This document shows positions 7,269-15,490 of a DNA stretch of 24,862 bases, piece by piece. Location: the NCBI GenBank assembly GCA_910577585.1, contig CAJTNN010000031.1, positions 1 through 24,862 of the forward strand. The letters are read 5' to 3'. The number at the start of each line of letters is the position of its first letter. Position 1 is the first letter of the stretch. The stretch comes from an uncultured Muribaculaceae bacterium (lineage in GTDB: Bacteria > Bacteroidota > Bacteroidia > Bacteroidales > Muribaculaceae). The translations under genes were made by a program, and so were the position numbers. The notes under the pieces are model-generated. The model was not told the DNA's origin. It made no database searches and saw only the letters and a program-made list of their open reading frames with translations.

Positions 7269-8705
7269 TTACTTCTGAAGAATATATGTGCGGTGGGGAG
7301 CGAGATAGCCATGCAGCTTGCCACCCTTCACTTTGAACTCCTTGCCATAGACCACATCTTTATATGTGCCGTCCGAAAGTCCGGTGGGGAGCTCAAGCGC
7401 AGCCGCATTCTGGCTGATATTGACAATTGCGGCACCTTTCTTGCCACGGTTGACAAGAAGCACCTTGCCATCTTCCGACACCTGGATATCCTCTTTCTGT
7501 CCATTCATGGCCTGACGGAATTTGTTGACCGCAGCCACCTCGGGGTGCATGAACTCATCATTGCCACGCGCGCCAAGCACATTATCGCCCCAGTAGGCCT
7601 GACGTGTGCTTCCGGCCGGACGGCTGAAAAAGAGGGGCACACCATTCTGACGTGCTGTAAGGAACACCCATGCAGTGCGTATCTGCTCATCAGTCAGACC
7701 GGCCGACTCATGATGATTGGCATATGTGTCGTGGCTCTCAACCCATGTGGTGAGATATTCAGGAGCGGCTGAGTGGCACCAGTTCTTGACATCTATACCC
7801 TTGGCGCTACCCTTCTCGAGCATCTCGCGCAGCACATAGCCGTAGCTCGACGCAGTCTGACCGAAGTAGTCGGCATATTCAGCCTCAGGCACATTGCGGT
7901 CCTGAAGCACCTCGCCATACACAAAGAGTGAATCATAAGGCACTGCCAGTTTCACACCCTTCACAGCCTTGCGGCCTGTGGCCACATCCCAGAAATCATT
8001 CTCCTTCACACCCGCTTTGGTGTCGACCGGATCCGAATGCACGCCGATATGCTTGGCGGTGTCATAACGGAAACCGCGCACACCGAGTGACAACAGGTCG
8101 TTGACAAACTCCATGTAGTATTTCTGGAAAAGCGGATTCTCAGTGTTCACATCCGGCAGAGCGCCCGAGCCCCAGAGAGTGCACTGATAGCGATCGTTGT
8201 AATCGCGCACCGGGTTGAGGCCCTCTGAATGAAACATCTTGTCGCGGCCACCCACAGCCTTGTAGAAATCTTCCGACACGGCATCGATGTCGAAGGCAGT
8301 ATGATTGGGGAGCACATCGACGATGACCTTCACATTATACTTTGCGGCAGAGTCCATCATCACCTTCATCTGGTCGCGCGAACCCACAATCTGGTTGCCG
8401 ATCTTCCAATCTGTAGGCTGATAATAGTAATACCAGTTACCCTCGGTGACATTGTCGTCGAATATTTTCTTTGAGCTACCCTCCGGATTATAGCACTGCT
8501 GCACCGGCGAGGTCTGCACCATCGTGAAGCCAGCATCGGCTATATTCTTCATGTTCTCCGCGATGGTGGGGAAGTTCCAGCTCCATGCGTGAAGGATAGT
8601 CTCTGTATTGGTGGCGTCGGGATTATGAGTGACGCGGTCTTTTGCTATTGCGGGCGATGCGGCCATCACTGCGGCCATCGCGCCGAGAAGGATCTGAGTC
8701 TTCAT
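7269..8705 (-). CDS. Secreted GH13 alpha-amylase
   Basis: Hydrolyses alpha-1,4 glucosidic bonds in starch or glycogen. The 478-residue product begins with a signal peptide (MKTQILLGAMAAVMAASPAIA, no lipobox), so it is predicted to be exported to the periplasm or released. All four GH13 regions are visible: region I DVLPNH (130-135); region II GFRYDTAKH (211-219) with nucleophile D215; region III FVYGEV with acid/base E265; region IV SHDTYAN with the transition-state Asp D326. A beta-rich domain C fills the C-terminus. There are no SusC/D partners next to it, so it is not part of an obvious starch-utilisation locus here. The stop is followed by a strong terminator. The NlpC/P60 gene lies 156 bases upstream on the same strand. 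Confidence 0.95.
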   Translation of the reverse strand: MKTQILLGAMAAVMAASPAIAKDRVTHNPDATNTETILHAWSWNFPTIAENMKNIADAGFTMVQTSPVQQCYNPEGSSKKIFDDNVTEGNWYYYYQPTDWKIGNQIVGSRDQMKVMMDSAAKYNVKVIVDVLPNHTAFDIDAVSEDFYKAVGGRDKMFHSEGLNPVRDYNDRYQCTLWGSGALPDVNTENPLFQKYYMEFVNDLLSLGVRGFRYDTAKHIGVHSDPVDTKAGVKENDFWDVATGRKAVKGVKLAVPYDSLFVYGEVLQDRNVPEAEYADYFGQTASSYGYVLREMLEKGSAKGIDVKNWCHSAAPEYLTTWVESHDTYANHHESAGLTDEQIRTAWVFLTARQNGVPLFFSRPAGSTRQAYWGDNVLGARGNDEFMHPEVAAVNKFRQAMNGQKEDIQVSEDGKVLLVNRGKKGAAIVNISQNAAALELPTGLSDGTYKDVVYGKEFKVKGGKLHGYLAPHRTYILQK

Positions 8706-8826
8706 CGTATTGATGTTGTGTTCGATAGGAAGTTATTGATTATTTCTTTAAGTAACTTGCTTTTGATAGTAGGCCATGCCCCGTAACAGGAACTCAGGCT
8801 TATCAGTAAGCCATATGCCGTGAATA

Positions 8827-8847
8827 AGGCTCCCCTGCAAAGAGCCT
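8827..8847 (-). terminator. Weak hairpin after the NlpC/P60 gene
   Basis: AGGCTC (8827-8832) and GAGCCT (8842-8847) pair around a 9-base loop, 15 bases past the NlpC/P60 stop. There is no U-tract. A second perfect hairpin, GGCTTA-TCAG-TAAGCC, is at 8797-8812. These could mark the end of the transcript or partial read-through into the amylase gene, for which I see no consensus promoter in the 156-base gap. Confidence 0.35.
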
Positions 8848-8861
8848 CCTTGGAGCATGAA

Positions 8862-9479
8862 TCAGTTGATGATGCGTTTGGCTCCGATGTAGCGCGGCAC
8901 GTAATATCCCTCAAATTCGCTGATTTTCACACCGCGTATCGAGGCATGGATAAATTTAAACTTACCGGTCTCATTATCGGCTGACACCACGATGCCCACA
9001 TGACCCACATTCTTGCCGCTGCTGCGGGAGGTAAAGAACACGAGGTCCCCCTTGCGCAGGTCATGACGGTCAACGGGAGTCCCCTCCAGATACTGGGCAC
9101 GCGAGCTTGGCGAAATCGAATAGCCAAACTGTCGATATACATAGCTCGTGAAGCCAGAGCAATCGAAAGCCGACGGACCTTTTGCACCATGCACATAGCG
9201 CTTGCCGATATGCTGGCGCCCCTCGTCGAGAAGATCGTCGAGCAGGCGGGATGTCTCTGCTGAGAGTGCGTCGGTAGCCACCGTTGCCTCACGGGTGGAC
9301 ACGACAGTCTTCACCATGTCGGTGATGACTGATTTATCTATTCTTGATTTATTATTGGCCAGCAACGCCTCATGGGCCGCAGCATGTGCGGAATGTGCAG
9401 TTTTATGATTCTCTGCCGAACACGTCAGCGAGAGGGCTCCCATAAGAAGCGCGGAAAAAAGAATTCTAAAATTTTTCAT
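8862..9479 (-). CDS. Secreted NlpC/P60 family peptidoglycan endopeptidase
   Basis: Cysteine peptidase of the NlpC/P60 family, which cleaves stem peptides of peptidoglycan. The 205-residue product has an N-terminal signal peptide ending near CSA (residues 20-22). C20 is not in a good lipobox, so processing by signal peptidase I is more likely. A Ala/His-rich linker follows, then the catalytic domain from about residue 80. The expected triad is visible: C107 in FDCSGF, H160 in VGHVGIV and H178 in FIHAS. GDLVFF, typical of the fold, is at about 144-149. Only one catalytic domain is present and there is no SH3 or LysM anchor. A promoter match lies just upstream, so this gene is probably transcribed on its own or with the amylase downstream. 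Confidence 0.93.
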   Translation of the reverse strand: MKNFRILFSALLMGALSLTCSAENHKTAHSAHAAAHEALLANNKSRIDKSVITDMVKTVVSTREATVATDALSAETSRLLDDLLDEGRQHIGKRYVHGAKGPSAFDCSGFTSYVYRQFGYSISPSSRAQYLEGTPVDRHDLRKGDLVFFTSRSSGKNVGHVGIVVSADNETGKFKFIHASIRGVKISEFEGYYVPRYIGAKRIIN

Positions 9480-9532
9480 GTCTTAGGATCAGAGGGTACG
9501 GAAGTCGCAATCCCCTCTTGGGTTATTTTCCT

Positions 9533-9563
9533 CAAAATTACAAAAAATCGCATTTTTACACAA
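9533..9563 (-). promoter_or_regulatory. Promoter of the NlpC/P60 gene
   Basis: The minus strand has TTG (9563-9561), a 20-base spacer and TAATTTTG (9540-9533), which fits the Bacteroidetes consensus. The start codon is 54 bases downstream of the -7 element. Confidence 0.6.
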
Positions 9564-9622
9564 GTCTATCTGCCGCAAATCAACTTTTTCAACACCCTAA
9601 ATTTTAAAACTTTAACATTTTG

Positions 9623-9694
9623 CACACATCCACCAAACTTGTGCTGCACACATCCCGCAAATCTGCGCAGCACACCTCCGGCCAAACTGTGCAC
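9623..9694. repeat. Three imperfect 24-bp tandem repeats
   Basis: Units begin CACACATCCACC (9623), CACACATCCCGC (9647) and CACACCTCCGGC (9671), each ending in a GTGC or GCGC-containing block. Because 24 is a multiple of three, a spurious plus-strand frame shows an 8-residue Thr-His-Pro-rich repeat. I see no start signal or homology that would make it a protein. Confidence 0.7.
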
Positions 9695-9721
9695 CCCCCA
9701 CCCCAAGCATTTGCCAAATAC

Positions 9722-9758
9722 CAAAAAAATATGATGGCCACCTTCACAGGCGGCCATC
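9722..9758 (-). terminator. Hairpin with U-tract in repeat element copy 1
   Basis: On the minus strand GATGGCCGCC pairs with GGTGGCCATC around the loop TGTGAA. The stem includes a G.U pair and can extend outward by further pairs. It is followed by ATATTTTTTTGG. The wobble would be an A.C mismatch on the other strand, so the minus-strand RNA is the better fold. It would stop any transcript leaving the regulator operon or an antisense RNA over the core of the element. Confidence 0.65.
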
Positions 9759-9884
9759 ACACGAGTATTTTTTTTATAATACTTTCAAACTAACCTAACA
9801 TCATGAAACGATTCTTTTTCCTTTCTGTCTATATAACCACCGTCATTACGGTTTTGTTCTGAGTCCCACATTTTTTTCACAAAA
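9733..9884 (+). repeat. Copy 1 of a ~150-bp inverted repeat element
   Basis: The element has three shared parts: a GC hairpin (9733-9758) whose central 20 bases are identical to copy 2, a 41-base block (9773-9813) identical to copy 2, and a far end CATTTTTTTCA then C or G then AAAA (9869-9884). About 55 bases between the core and the far end are divergent but nearly equal in length. The core contains CAAACTAACCTAACATCATG, with an ATG at 9803. A small AT hairpin, AGTATT/AATACT, lies between the GC hairpin and the core. Copy 2 is at 16561-16711 in the opposite orientation. I do not recognise the family. Confidence 0.85.
9803..9862 (+). CDS. Possible 19-residue hydrophobic peptide in repeat copy 1
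   Basis: ATG at 9803 opens a frame reading MKRFFFLSVYITTVITVLF and stopping with TGA at 9860-9862. The peptide has a basic N-terminus followed by a membrane-spanning-like hydrophobic run, resembling a lone signal anchor or a type I toxin peptide. The ATG and first codons lie in the 41-base block conserved between the two repeat copies. Copy 2 encodes only MKRFIFFLTI (16641-16609, minus strand). No promoter consensus is clear upstream, and no other gene follows on this strand before the convergent operon. Translation is unproven. Confidence 0.25.
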   Translation: MKRFFFLSVYITTVITVLF

Positions 9885-9901
9885 AAGTCGGATGCCATCC
9901 G
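9881..9901 (-). terminator. Terminator of the regulator operon
   Basis: On the minus strand CGGAT-GGC-ATCCG is followed by ACTTTTTTG, five bases after the end of the winged-helix gene. The stem is short (5 bp), but its position and U-tract fit. Confidence 0.55.
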
Positions 9902-9905
9902 CTGC

Positions 9906-10187
9906 TTAAATATTCAGATATCCTTTAAGAGTTTCTACATAGTTTGCAAATGCCTTGCGACCTACGTTTGTGACTCTACACACAGTTCTGGTCCTTTTGC
10001 CGACAAAACCTTTCTCTATGCTGATGTATCCGACGCTTGAAAGTTTATCGAGCTGCACACTCAGATTTCCCGCCGTCGCTTCTGTTTTTTCTTTAAGAAA
10101 GAGAAAATCAGCCTCGTCAACATTCATCAGAATCGACATTACAGCAAGACGTAGTTGCGAATGCAATATCGGATCAAGCTCTTTCAT
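9906..10187 (-). CDS. Winged-helix transcriptional regulator (MarR/ArsR-like, HTH_34 type)
   Basis: Small DNA-binding protein of 93 residues. It starts MKELDPILHSQLRLAVMSIL, and the segment TAGNLSVQLDKLSSVGYISI looks like the recognition helix leading into the wing. The wing is probably the Lys/Arg-rich GFVGKRTRTVCRVT. There is no ligand-binding domain, so any signal probably comes through the partner protein or dimer interface. The start overlaps the end of the upstream membrane protein gene by 14 bases, indicating translational coupling. Two identical-armed palindromes in the operon's promoter region are natural candidate binding sites, so I infer autoregulation. Family assignment is from sequence pattern; the regulon is unknown. 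Confidence 0.85.
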   Translation of the reverse strand: MKELDPILHSQLRLAVMSILMNVDEADFLFLKEKTEATAGNLSVQLDKLSSVGYISIEKGFVGKRTRTVCRVTNVGRKAFANYVETLKGYLNI

Positions 10188-10812
10188 CGATTTGCCTTGC
10201 TTTATAGTTGATAATATGACCTGGGATAATCATCATGCATATAAAAGCAATGATGAAAACGGGCATAATCCATGTCGCCATCAACGCTATGTCAGCCGCG
10301 ATGCAACATGTCACGAAGATGCCTGCCGCCATTCCTATGCTTCCACCCACTACAAGAGAGTTTTCGTTGAGGATTATACCATTGGCCATTTCAGCAAGCG
10401 ACACGACTATAAGAGCAAATACAAACATTGCCGCCCACGCATCTGCACCCGCCACAAAAAATAGCGCAAGGCAGCACACTGTTGTGAGGATTGCCGCATA
10501 TCCTACGACCGACCATAGACGCGATATTATGCGGTCGGTATAAGTTTTGGCTCCCTTCTTGATAGCTTTCTTCCTTGCCATTACCGGGGTTGCGATACCT
10601 CCGATTATCCATATAAGGTACCACAACCAGTTTATAGCCGGATTGTGAGTCAAGCTCAGCAACACCCAGACAAGCACACTGACACCGAGTGTGAGATATC
10701 CCCACAACAGCAGGAGATTCCCCTCTCCTAAATTGTAACGTTCTTTTGTGCGGGCGATCATAGAGGTTATGATTTCGATACTCTCTCGCTCGCTGATTCT
10801 TCTGTCTTCCAT
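10174..10812 (-). CDS. Multi-pass membrane protein paired with the winged-helix regulator
   Basis: Hypothetical integral membrane protein of 212 residues; I do not recognise a named family. A hydrophilic N-terminus (about 1-30, MEDRRISERESIEIITSMIA) is followed by about six hydrophobic segments. Examples are LLLLWGYLTLGVSVLVWVLL, WLWYLIWIIGGIATPVM, the pair around residues 100-135, and the pair near the C-terminus ending MPVFIIAFICMMIIPGHII. A basic cytoplasmic-type loop, ARKKAIKKGAKTYTDR, sits after the second segment. It is the first gene of a two-gene operon and overlaps the regulator by 14 bases. The arrangement suggests the membrane protein modulates or is controlled by the regulator, possibly in an envelope or stress response. 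That role is inference only. Confidence 0.85.
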   Translation of the reverse strand: MEDRRISERESIEIITSMIARTKERYNLGEGNLLLLWGYLTLGVSVLVWVLLSLTHNPAINWLWYLIWIIGGIATPVMARKKAIKKGAKTYTDRIISRLWSVVGYAAILTTVCCLALFFVAGADAWAAMFVFALIVVSLAEMANGIILNENSLVVGGSIGMAAGIFVTCCIAADIALMATWIMPVFIIAFICMMIIPGHIINYKARQIDERA

Positions 10813-10839
10813 TTTGAATTTATTTGAAGTTTATAAATC

Positions 10840-10856
10840 GGTTTATAAAATAAACC
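10840..10856. promoter_or_regulatory. Palindromic operator candidate 1 (leader)
   Basis: GGTTTAT-AAA-ATAAACC has perfect 7-base arms. It lies between the predicted transcription start and the start codon of the membrane protein gene. An extra half-site, GTTTATAA, is just beside it at 10829-10836. Confidence 0.7.
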
Positions 10857-10910
10857 TTATGTTGTAAAAAAAAATAGACCGCACTACTTTGCTGTCTGAT
10901 TTTTCAGTTG

Positions 10911-10942
10911 CAAAATTAATACGGTTTATAATATAAACCAAA
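10911..10942 (-). promoter_or_regulatory. Promoter of the membrane protein/regulator operon
   Basis: On the minus strand TTTG (10942-10939), a 20-base spacer and TAATTTTG (10918-10911) match the Bacteroidetes consensus at both elements. Transcription would start near 10904, giving a leader of about 90 bases. Operator candidate 2 fills the spacer. Confidence 0.72.
10923..10939. promoter_or_regulatory. Palindromic operator candidate 2 (promoter spacer)
   Basis: GGTTTAT-AAT-ATAAACC has the same perfect arms as the site at 10840-10856. It lies between the -33 and -7 elements of the operon promoter, so a bound protein would block RNA polymerase. Centre-to-centre distance to the other site is 83 bases, about eight helical turns. 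Confidence 0.75.
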
Positions 10943-11071
10943 TTTTCTTTAATTTTTTCAAAAAAAATATTTAAGGATTTTGCACCTCAGCCGATTAATT
11001 GAAATCAATCACACGAATAGGTGGGGGAAGATACCTACAGATACCCCCAGAATAGCTGCGGATTGGTAGTT

Positions 11072-11103
11072 TTTGGTGATTCGGATAAAAATGGCTAAAT
11101 TTG
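11072..11103 (+). promoter_or_regulatory. Promoter of the ABC-F gene
   Basis: TTTG (11072-11075), a 20-base spacer and TAAATTTG (11096-11103) match both consensus elements. Just upstream, AGATACC occurs twice (11029-11035 and 11039-11045), one helical turn apart, as a possible activator site. The predicted start near 11110 leaves about 170 bases of leader. Confidence 0.65.
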
Positions 11104-11109
11104 TAAGAA

Positions 11110-11279
11110 TGTTTCACTAACCGGTATCCTGCCAGCTGAGCTATTCTCAATAGTTGGGCGCGGCAGCCGCAACTACGGCTCCTAAACCCTCGATTACACC
11201 AGGGTCAAATCACGCTGACAAAGCGAGATAGCATCAGCCAGCGATACTCTTGTCTGTGAATGATTACAGTCTTCGACAA
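11110..11279 (+). promoter_or_regulatory. Long structured 5' leader of the ABC-F gene
   Basis: Two overlapping, mutually exclusive stems can be drawn. Stem A (11129-11166) has CTGCC/GGCAG outside and AGCTATT/AATAGTT inside with a CTC loop. Stem B (11151-11175) has TAGTT/AACTA outside and GCGG/CCGC inside. A later small hairpin is CGCT-GACAA-AGCG. No U-tract is present, so control, if any, would act at translation or through readthrough. The only early uORF is a 3-codon ATG at 11109. Confidence 0.4.
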
Positions 11280-13253
<1,974 letters not shown>

Positions 13254-13261
13254 CCTCATAC

Positions 13262-13278
13262 GAAGTTGTATAAACTTC
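13262..13278 (+). terminator. Weak hairpin downstream of the ABC-F gene
   Basis: GAAGTT-GTATA-AACTTC is a perfect 6-bp stem 9 bases after the ABC-F stop, but no U-tract follows. AACTTCAATAA then R then CG is repeated at 13273-13286 and 13293-13306. It may be a weak terminator or processing site. Confidence 0.35.
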
Positions 13279-13342
13279 AATAAGCGTGTCTGAACTTCAA
13301 TAAACGCGAACCCTTATCTGATACCAATTTAATAATCTTTCT

Positions 13343-15367
13343 ATGTTTAAAAGAATCTTTATGATGACAGCGATTTCAATTCCTATGATGGCCATGGCGC
13401 TCAACCCTGGCCGTGGAATCGATCGATCCAACCTCAATGCTGAGGCTGACCCGAAAAGCGACTTCTATGAATATGCCTGCGGAGGGTGGATGAAAGAGCA
13501 TCCGCTCACCGGCGAGTATGCACGCTACGGCATGTTTGACTATCTGCGCGACAATGCCCGCGACCAGCTTAAGGAGCTCATCACCACGCTCAAGGATAAC
13601 CCGGAGTCGAAGGTGAAGGGTTCTAACGCTCAGAAGGTGTGCGATATATATGAGATGGGTCTCGACACTGAGCGCCTTAACCGCGAGGGGGCCGCTCCGC
13701 TCAAGCCCTATCTCGACAAGGTGGCAACCGTAAACCACGCGAATCTCGCCGAGATGCTCGGTTGGCAACACTCCGGCATTGGTGGTTCATTCTTCTCTAC
13801 AGGTGTGGGCTCTGACTACAATGACGCCAACATGAATATCCTGCACACCGGCGAGACCGGCCTCGGACTCGGCGACCGCGACTACTACCTCGAGGACACC
13901 GAAGAGAATGCACGCATCCTCGCCGCCTACGACAACTACCTGCAGACAGTGGCACGCCTCGCCGGATTTGCCGATGAGGATGCAGCACGCATGGCCGCCA
14001 ACACAATCGCTCTGGAGAAGGACTTCGCCGCTGCCATGATGACCCGCGAGCAGCGCCGCACTCCCACCCTGCGCAACAACGTGATGACCTACACCGACTT
14101 CAAGCAGAAATACCCCAACTTCGACTGGGACACATATTTCGCATCAATCGGCATTCCGACACCCGAGAAGCTCAACGTGGGCTCTGTGAAGTATATGGAG
14201 TTCATCAACGACTATCTTCCGAAACTCTCTGACTCGCAGATCCGCGATTTCATGACGATGGAGACAATTTGCGACGCCACCAGCCTCCTCAGCGAAGACT
14301 TCACCAACGCTGACTTCGAAATGTTTGACAAGATTCTCTCCGGTAAGCAGGAGAAGGAACCCCGCTGGAAGCGTGCCATGACCATCCCCAACTCAATGTT
14401 CGGCGAGGCCATCGGTCAGCTTTATGTGCAGAAGCACTTCCCTGAGGCCAACAAGCAGGCGATGAAGAAGCTCGTCGAGAATCTGCGCGTGGCTCTCGGA
14501 CAGCATATCGACAACCTCCCCTGGATGAGCGATGAGACCAAGCGTCGCGCCCACGAGAAGCTCGCCACATTCACAGTCAAAATCGGTTACCCCGACAAGT
14601 GGAAGGATTATTCGGAAATCAACATCGACCCCTCGAAGTCATATCTTGATAATGTGATTGAGGCCTCACGATGGTATTCTATGGACAACTACCGCAAGAT
14701 GGGCAAACCGGTCGACAAAGATGAGTGGCATATGACACCCCAGACCGTAAACGCCTACTACAACCCCACCACCAACGAGATCTGCTTCCCGGCCGCTATC
14801 CTCCAGCCCCCGTACTTTGATCCGGAGGCTGACGATGCTCTCAACTATGGTGCTATTGGCGTGGTAATCGGTCATGAGATGACCCACGGATTCGACGACT
14901 CAGGTCGCCAGTATGACAAGGATGGCAATCTGAGTGATTGGTGGCAGTCCGAGGATGCCGATAAATTCAAGGCGCTTGCCGACGGTCTTGCCGCACAGTT
15001 TGACGCAGTGGAGGTGCTTCCGGGCGTGCATGCCAACGGCCGCTTCACTCTCGGCGAGAATATTGCCGACCAGGGTGGCCTGCGCGTGGCCATGACTGCC
15101 TACCGCAATTCGCTCGACGGCACAGAGGCTGAAGTTATCGACGGGCTGACCCCCGAACAGCGTTTCTATCTCGCCTACGCAGGTCTATGGGCCGGCAACA
15201 TCCGCGATGAGGAGATTGCACGTCTCACTAAAATCGACCCCCACTCGCTCGGACGCAACCGCGTCAACGTCACTCTGCGCAACATCGCCCCCTTCTTCGA
15301 GGCATTCGGCATCGGTGAGTCTGACGCCATGTTCCGCCCCGAAGCTGAGCGTGTGGTGATTTGGTAA
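13343..15367 (+). CDS. pepO: Secreted M13 family zinc metallopeptidase (neprilysin/PepO-like)
   Basis: Zinc endopeptidase that cleaves oligopeptides, probably in the periplasm. The 674-residue product has a signal peptide (MFKRIFMMTAISIPMMAMA). The M13 N-terminal domain begins with DPKSDFYEYACGGWM. The catalytic domain carries the zinc site HEMTH (H511, E512, H515) inside IGHEMTHGFDDSGRQYD and the third ligand in GENIADQGG (E572, with D576). The substrate-binding NAYYNP and FPAAILQPPYF are also present. It lacks a family-type C-terminal CxxW and ends ERVVIW. Length is normal for the family. The pepO symbol is by family resemblance only. The gene lies 89 bases after the ABC-F gene and is followed by a strong terminator. 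Confidence 0.94.
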   Translation: MFKRIFMMTAISIPMMAMALNPGRGIDRSNLNAEADPKSDFYEYACGGWMKEHPLTGEYARYGMFDYLRDNARDQLKELITTLKDNPESKVKGSNAQKVCDIYEMGLDTERLNREGAAPLKPYLDKVATVNHANLAEMLGWQHSGIGGSFFSTGVGSDYNDANMNILHTGETGLGLGDRDYYLEDTEENARILAAYDNYLQTVARLAGFADEDAARMAANTIALEKDFAAAMMTREQRRTPTLRNNVMTYTDFKQKYPNFDWDTYFASIGIPTPEKLNVGSVKYMEFINDYLPKLSDSQIRDFMTMETICDATSLLSEDFTNADFEMFDKILSGKQEKEPRWKRAMTIPNSMFGEAIGQLYVQKHFPEANKQAMKKLVENLRVALGQHIDNLPWMSDETKRRAHEKLATFTVKIGYPDKWKDYSEINIDPSKSYLDNVIEASRWYSMDNYRKMGKPVDKDEWHMTPQTVNAYYNPTTNEICFPAAILQPPYFDPEADDALNYGAIGVVIGHEMTHGFDDSGRQYDKDGNLSDWWQSEDADKFKALADGLAAQFDAVEVLPGVHANGRFTLGENIADQGGLRVAMTAYRNSLDGTEAEVIDGLTPEQRFYLAYAGLWAGNIRDEEIARLTKIDPHSLGRNRVNVTLRNIAPFFEAFGIGESDAMFRPEAERVVIW

Positions 15368-15414
15368 TGAGCGCCGTATCCCAACAACCTCTATAATCCC
15401 TTCAATCTACATAA

Positions 15415-15452
15415 CCCTGCGGCCCGCGACACTACCTGTCGAGGCCGCAGGG
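15415..15452 (+). terminator. Terminator after the M13 peptidase gene
   Basis: CCCTGCGGCC pairs with GGCCGCAGGG over ten base pairs, and GACA/TGTC extends the stem inside. The tail TCAAATATTTC is only moderately U-rich. It separates the peptidase gene from aroE. Confidence 0.68.
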
Positions 15453-15490
15453 TCAAATATTTCACCGCTTTTGAAGCTTTACATATATAT

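Larger units (their letters stand above)
9480..9905. other. 426-base intergenic region carrying several noncoding signals
   Basis: No conventional gene. In order it holds the NlpC/P60 promoter (9533-9563), a 24-bp imperfect triplication (9623-9694), and repeat element copy 1 (9733-9884) with its hairpin and a possible 19-codon ORF. The terminator of the regulator operon follows (9881-9901). AT-rich runs alternate with C-rich stretches around 9690-9710. Confidence 0.7.

Noticed and set aside
8862..9479. Lipoprotein signal on the NlpC/P60 protein (Cys at residue 20)
   Set aside because: The residues before the Cys (SLTC) do not match a lipobox; cleavage after the following Ser-Ala is more likely.
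9372..9734. Plus-strand frame with an 8-residue Thr-Pro-rich repeat
   Set aside because: The repeat is explained by the 24-bp DNA triplication; the frame starts inside the NlpC/P60 gene on the opposite strand and has no start signal.
11250..11279. Upstream TTG start adding ten codons to the ABC-F protein
   Set aside because: The ATG at 11280 gives the conserved family N-terminus (MVTINNLGVEF), and the extra residues look unrelated.
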